Shown here one piece after another: positions 5,501 to 6,760 of a DNA stretch of 6,760 nt. Numbering within the stretch: the stretch's first letter is position 1; each line of letters opens with the position of its first letter. Position numbers and translations under genes: made by a program. Origin of the DNA: an uncultured Arthrobacter sp. (GTDB lineage: Bacteria; Actinomycetota; Actinomycetes; Actinomycetales; Micrococcaceae); assembly GCA_937873245.1 (NCBI GenBank), contig CALMVY010000080.1:1-6760 (forward strand), in the 5' to 3' direction. Under the pieces are notes generated by a model. It made no database searches and was not told the DNA's origin. It saw only the letters and a list, made by a program, of their open reading frames with translations.

Positions 5501-6553
5501 TCAGGCCTCCTTGCGTGCCGCCGCATCGGCAGTCTTCGCGGCGGCAGCCTTCGGGGCTGCCTTCGTTCCGGCGGTTTTGGCGGTGGTTTTCGCGGTGGTT
5601 TTCGTGCCGGCTTTGGGAGCGGCCCGGGAGGCCGTCTTGGGCGCGGCCTTGGCGGCCGTCGACTTCGCGGCAGGCCTGGCGGTGGACTTGGCAGTGGATT
5701 TGGCGGTGGACTTCCCAGTGGATTTCGCAGTGGACGTCGCGGAGTCGTCCCCGGACGCTGCCCCTCCCCCGCGTTTCTTCTCCAGGCTCCGCTTGAGCGC
5801 CTCCATCAGGTCGATCACCTCGCCGCTGCCGGCCTCCGCTGCCGGGACGCCGAAGGTCTCCTCGGTGTCCAGAGACTCCCCCTTCTCCAGCTTCGCCTCA
5901 ATGAGCTGGCGCAGCTGCAGCTGGTAGTCGTCGGTGAACTGGTCAGGCTCGAAGTCCGCCGCCATCGAGTCGACCAGCGCGGCGGACATTTCACGTTCCT
6001 GCGCGGAGATGCGGATGGTTGTTTCGAGCGAGGGGAAACTGGCCTCCCGCACCTCGTCCGCCCAGAGCAGCGCCTGCAGCACCAGCACGTCGCCGCGGAT
6101 CCTAAGGGCCCCCAGCCGGGTCTTGTCCCGCAGGGCGAACTGGACGATCGCCACCCGGTCGGTGTCCTCGAGGGCCCGGCGCAGCAGGACATAGGCCTTG
6201 GGCGACTTGGAGTCCGGCTCCAGGTAGTAGCTCTTCTCGAAGGACATGGGGTCGAGCTGTTCGGCCGGCACAAACTGCACGACGTCGATTTCGTGGCTGT
6301 TCTCGGCCGGGATGGATTTGAGCTCCTCGCGGCTGAGGACCACCGTGCGCCCGTCGTCCTCGTAGGCCTTATCAATGTCCTCGTAGTCCACGATCTTGCT
6401 GCAGACCTCGCAGCGGCGCTGGTAGCGGATCCGTCCGCCGTCGGCGTTGTGGACCTGGTGGAGGCTGATGTCGTGGTCCTCGGTCGCGCTGTAGACCTTG
6501 ACGGGCACGTTGACCAGCCCGAACGCTATCGCGCCTTTCCAGATGGCTCTCAT
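5501..6553 (-). CDS. ku: Bacterial Ku protein (non-homologous end joining)
   Basis: The 350-residue protein is a bacterial Ku homologue. Such proteins form a homodimeric ring that threads onto broken DNA ends and recruits LigD. It begins with the family-typical MRAIWKGAIAFGLVNVPVKV (1-20). A CEVC pair follows (Cys48, Cys51), then ELKSIPAENSHEIDVVQFV (77-95), DPMSFEKSYYLEP (101-113), KAYVLLRRAL (119-128) and IDLMEALKRSLEKKR (247-261). The core ends near 261. The remaining 89 residues are a low-complexity Ala/Lys/Thr/Ser tail built partly from K-S-T-A units. Basic tails of this type in mycobacterial Ku influence DNA binding; the same role is inferred here. The ATG start is supported by homology at residue 1, although the ribosome site is weak (GAGG 12 nt upstream). 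The gene is head-to-head with ligD, which strengthens the call. Confidence 0.95.
   Translation of the reverse strand: MRAIWKGAIAFGLVNVPVKVYSATEDHDISLHQVHNADGGRIRYQRRCEVCSKIVDYEDIDKAYEDDGRTVVLSREELKSIPAENSHEIDVVQFVPAEQLDPMSFEKSYYLEPDSKSPKAYVLLRRALEDTDRVAIVQFALRDKTRLGALRIRGDVLVLQALLWADEVREASFPSLETTIRISAQEREMSAALVDSMAADFEPDQFTDDYQLQLRQLIEAKLEKGESLDTEETFGVPAAEAGSGEVIDLMEALKRSLEKKRGGGAASGDDSATSTAKSTGKSTAKSTAKSTARPAAKSTAAKAAPKTASRAAPKAGTKTTAKTTAKTAGTKAAPKAAAAKTADAAARKEA
5678..5741. repeat. 12-bp tandem repeat inside the Ku tail
   Basis: Five consecutive 12-bp units begin GTGGAY on the + strand at 5682, 5694, 5706, 5718 and 5730, with part of another unit end at 5678-5681. They encode TSTA, KSTG and three KSTA tetrapeptides (Ku residues 273-292). 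Differences lie mostly at third codon positions, with one Thr/Lys and one Ala/Gly change. The array is in frame and probably arose by replication slippage, so copy number may vary between strains. Confidence 0.85.
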
Positions 6554-6593
6554 GGATCAAGTGAACCTCACAGTTGCGGGGAGGTGAAGCCCT
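6554..6593. promoter_or_regulatory. 40-bp divergent spacer between ku and ligD
   Basis: Only 40 bp separate the ku start codon (- strand) from the ligD start codon (+ strand). The spacer carries the strong ligD ribosome site GGGGAGG (6578-6584) and, on the opposite strand, a weak GAGG for ku (6566-6569). A small inverted repeat, GTGA-N3-TCAC, is at 6561-6571. There is no room for two full promoters, so promoter elements probably extend into the opposing coding sequences. I could not identify convincing -35/-10 pairs. Confidence 0.6.
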
Positions 6594-6760
6594 TTGGCTG
6601 AAACCACGCCGGCCAGCAGCAAAGAACGGGTCCGGGTTGGCGGCCGCGAACTGGTGGTCACCAACCTGGACAAGGTCATGTATCCGGAGACCGGAACCAC
6701 CAAGGCCGATGTGCTTGCCTACTACGCCGCGGTGGCGCCCGTGCTGATCCCTGCCGCCGC
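6594..6760 (+). CDS. ligD: LigD, N-terminal polymerase domain (partial, cut by window end)
   Basis: Fifty-five codons are visible. Residues 12-55 (RVRVGGRELVVTNLDKVMYP, then ETGTTKADVLAYYAAVAPVL) match the start of the LigD polymerase/primase domain, in particular TNLDKVMYP and the KADVLAYY helix. In bacterial NHEJ LigD fills in and seals ends held by Ku. The start is a TTG at 6594, chosen because an in-frame TGA lies just upstream at 6585-6587 and GGGGAGG (6578-6584) sits 9 nt before it. The rest of the gene lies beyond the window. A polymerase-first order, as in mycobacterial LigD, is implied, but whether nuclease and ligase domains follow cannot be seen; a stand-alone LigD-type polymerase is the alternative. 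Confidence 0.88.
   Translation, partial: MAETTPASSKERVRVGGRELVVTNLDKVMYPETGTTKADVLAYYAAVAPVLIPAA

Noticed and set aside
6498..6532. TTGACG/TTGACC and CTATCG as a ligD promoter inside ku
   Set aside because: The spacings (about 11 or 22 nt) do not fit a sigma70-type promoter.
5474..6601. + strand open frame (375 codons) opposite ku
   Set aside because: Its Gly/Arg-rich start is the reverse reading of the Ku repeat tail and the rest is antisense to conserved Ku motifs.

Overview
The window is high-GC DNA with strongly codon-biased genes, frequent GTG and TTG starts, and gene families typical of Actinobacteria. Protein style and gene order fit an Arthrobacter/Pseudarthrobacter-like soil actinobacterium. 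This is inferred from the families and organisation; no species can be named from the sequence alone.

Region 1 (1-4530) is a fructose phosphotransferase (PTS) operon on the + strand. A non-coding leader carries a TTGACA-type promoter, an inverted repeat spanning it, and a CRP/GlxR-like palindrome just downstream. It is followed by fruR (DeoR-family regulator), fruK (1-phosphofructokinase), fruA (fused IIA-IIB-IIC fructose permease) and ptsH (HPr). fruR and fruK overlap by 4 nt, fruK and fruA are 2 nt apart, and ptsH follows after 58 nt. A perfect 14-bp hairpin closes the operon. HPr passes phosphate to the IIA and IIB domains of FruA, FruA imports fructose as fructose-1-phosphate, FruK converts it to fructose-1,6-bisphosphate, and FruR probably senses the fructose-phosphate state. 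Enzyme I (ptsI) is not inside the window.

Region 2 (4531-5500) has its own putative promoter and a two-gene unit: a SRPBCC/START-like small-ligand or lipid-binding protein, and a 95-residue basic protein with a Rho-N/SAP-like C-terminal module. Neither has a firmly assigned function.

Region 3 (5501-6760) is the core of bacterial non-homologous end joining. The Ku gene is on the - strand and has a long Lys/Ala/Thr/Ser repeat tail. Head-to-head with it, 40 bp away, is the start of ligD (polymerase-domain N-terminus, TTG start) on the + strand, cut by the window end.

Most of the window is well-understood biology. The points most worth a second look are the SAP-like protein next to Ku, the repeat-built Ku tail, the very short Ku/ligD divergent gap, and the palindromes in the fru leader. 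I found no RNA genes, CRISPR arrays, insertion sequences or integrase/attachment sites.
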